DNA from: Pedobacter sp. UBA1951
Lineage (GTDB): Bacteria; Bacteroidota; Bacteroidia; Sphingobacteriales; Sphingobacteriaceae
Assembly (NCBI GenBank): GCA_002336465.1
Contig: DDEP01000003.1
Span: 1 to 7,591 of the forward strand
DNA: 7,591 bases
Direction: 5' to 3'
Shown: positions 6,909 through 7,591 of the stretch, piece by piece
Position numbering within the stretch: position 1 is the first letter of the stretch
Layout: every line of letters begins with the position of its first letter
Position numbers and translations under genes: made by a program
Notes under the pieces: generated by a model
What the model saw: only the letters and a program-made list of their open reading frames with translations
Told to the model about the DNA's origin: nothing
Databases searched by the model: none

Positions 6909-6916
6909 TAAATTTG
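6909..6916 (+). promoter_or_regulatory. -7 promoter element for the ABC exporter gene
   Basis: TAAATTTG matches the Bacteroidota -7 consensus exactly and lies 37 nt before the ATG, giving a leader of about 30 nt. No TTG is found at the usual -33 distance, where the terminator's T-tract lies instead. The 12-base string TAAATTTGAAAC is identical to that in the cyclophilin promoter. Confidence 0.55.
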
Positions 6917-6953
6917 AAACATATCTCGTTAAAATTTAATTCTTTCTTGCCTC

Positions 6954-7591
6954 ATGTCTAAAGTTACCGGAGATGCTTTTAATGTAAACTTATTACAACG
7001 TGTATTTACGTACGTAAAACCTTATAAGAGCATTTTTGTATGGTCAGTTGTGCTAACGCTAATCTTAGCGGCTTTGGCTCCCGTAAGACCGTTTTTGGTG
7101 GGCTATACTTTAGATCAGTACATTTTAAAGGCAGATTACAATGGTTTGATCAAAATGAGCATCTTAGCGTTCATATTATTGTTGCTGCAAACCGTTTTTC
7201 AATACCTACATACTTTACTTACCAATACTTTGGGGCAGTCGGTTATAAGAGACTTGCGTATAAATGTATTTAACCATATTTCTCGGCTACGGCTCAAATA
7301 TTTTGACAGAACTCCCATAGGACAATTGATCACTAGAACAGTTTCTGATTTAGAGACGATTGCCGATATCTTTTCAGAAGGATTGATTGCCATGATTGGC
7401 GATATGCTACAGGTAATTGTAGTCGTTGGTGTAATGATATATATAGATTGGGAGCTTACCTTAGTGGTATTGTTGCCTATGCCACTTTTGATTATTGCTA
7501 CCCGTATCTTTCAGCGGGCAATCAAAAAAGCATTTCAAGAAGTAAGGGCCGAAGTTTCTAACCTCAATACTTTTTTACAAGAACATATCAG
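6954..7591 (+). CDS. ABC exporter half-transporter (MsbA-like), 5' part only
   Basis: From the ATG at 6954 the frame stays open for 212 codons to the window end. It encodes the N-terminal part of a transmembrane domain of the ABC exporter type I fold (MsbA, BmrA, Sav1866 relatives). A short cytoplasmic elbow containing VFTYVKPYK (17-25) precedes TM1 (about 26-49). TM2 is about 66-90, and TM3-TM4 about 143-182. Between them lies the cytoplasmic loop with RDLRINVFNHI and the signature-like YFDRTPIGQLITRTVSDLET (116-135), typical for these exporters. QEVRAEVSNLNTFLQEHI at the edge is the usual start of the next cytoplasmic helix. The ATP-binding domain should follow outside the window, so nothing can be said of the Walker motifs. 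The substrate could be lipid, drug or peptide. Its own promoter and the preceding terminator suggest a separate transcription unit. Confidence 0.9.
   Translation, partial: MSKVTGDAFNVNLLQRVFTYVKPYKSIFVWSVVLTLILAALAPVRPFLVGYTLDQYILKADYNGLIKMSILAFILLLLQTVFQYLHTLLTNTLGQSVIRDLRINVFNHISRLRLKYFDRTPIGQLITRTVSDLETIADIFSEGLIAMIGDMLQVIVVVGVMIYIDWELTLVVLLPMPLLIIATRIFQRAIKKAFQEVRAEVSNLNTFLQEHI

Noticed and set aside
7040..7393. Open frames 7040-7273 (plus) and 7199-7393 (minus)
   Set aside because: Both overlap the ABC exporter frame beginning at 6954, which stays open to the window end and has clear exporter motifs.

Overview
The window reads as chromosomal DNA from a Bacteroidota bacterium, most likely Sphingobacteriaceae (Pedobacter or Mucilaginibacter type). 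Supporting signs are the AT-rich sequence, a Porin_10-type outer-membrane protein, a small PorT-like beta-barrel, a DUF5606 protein, signal peptides ending in AQ, A-rich leaders without Shine-Dalgarno sites, and two exact matches to the Bacteroidota -7 promoter element TAnnTTTG. The genus is inferred from overall resemblance, not from a marker gene.

Layout. (1) Positions 1-3223, plus strand: the 3' end of lpxK (lipid A 4'-kinase), a purine nucleoside phosphorylase starting 29 nt inside lpxK, and a 665-residue putative porin whose ATG shares one base with the phosphorylase stop. The overlaps imply one translationally coupled operon, closed by a strong hairpin at 3225-3257 that can serve both strands. 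(2) Positions 3275-3958, minus strand: a small outer-membrane beta-barrel protein converging on that hairpin. (3) Positions 3959-4382: a 424-nt gap without a gene, holding a minus-strand terminator-like hairpin interlocked with other inverted repeats. (4) Positions 4383-5645, minus strand: a secreted 420-residue protein of a Bacteroidota family often labelled 'asparagine synthetase B'. It lacks the AsnB signatures and looks like a ThuA/class I amidotransferase-fold protein. (5) Positions 5800-6825, plus strand, divergent from the previous gene: a cytoplasmic cyclophilin followed 12 nt later by a DUF5606 protein with a lysine/alanine-rich tail, ending in a terminator. (6) Positions 6954-7591, plus strand: the start of an MsbA-like ABC exporter, cut by the window end.

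The common thread is envelope biology (lipid A kinase, porin, beta-barrel, exporter, secreted amidotransferase-fold protein) mixed with housekeeping genes. I see no mobile element, CRISPR array, defence system, tRNA or rRNA. No clearly new multi-gene system is evident. The points most worth following are the MTAP-like active-site residues of the phosphorylase, the doubtful identity of the 420-residue secreted protein, the interlocked repeats at 4200-4327, and a shared 12-base promoter core.
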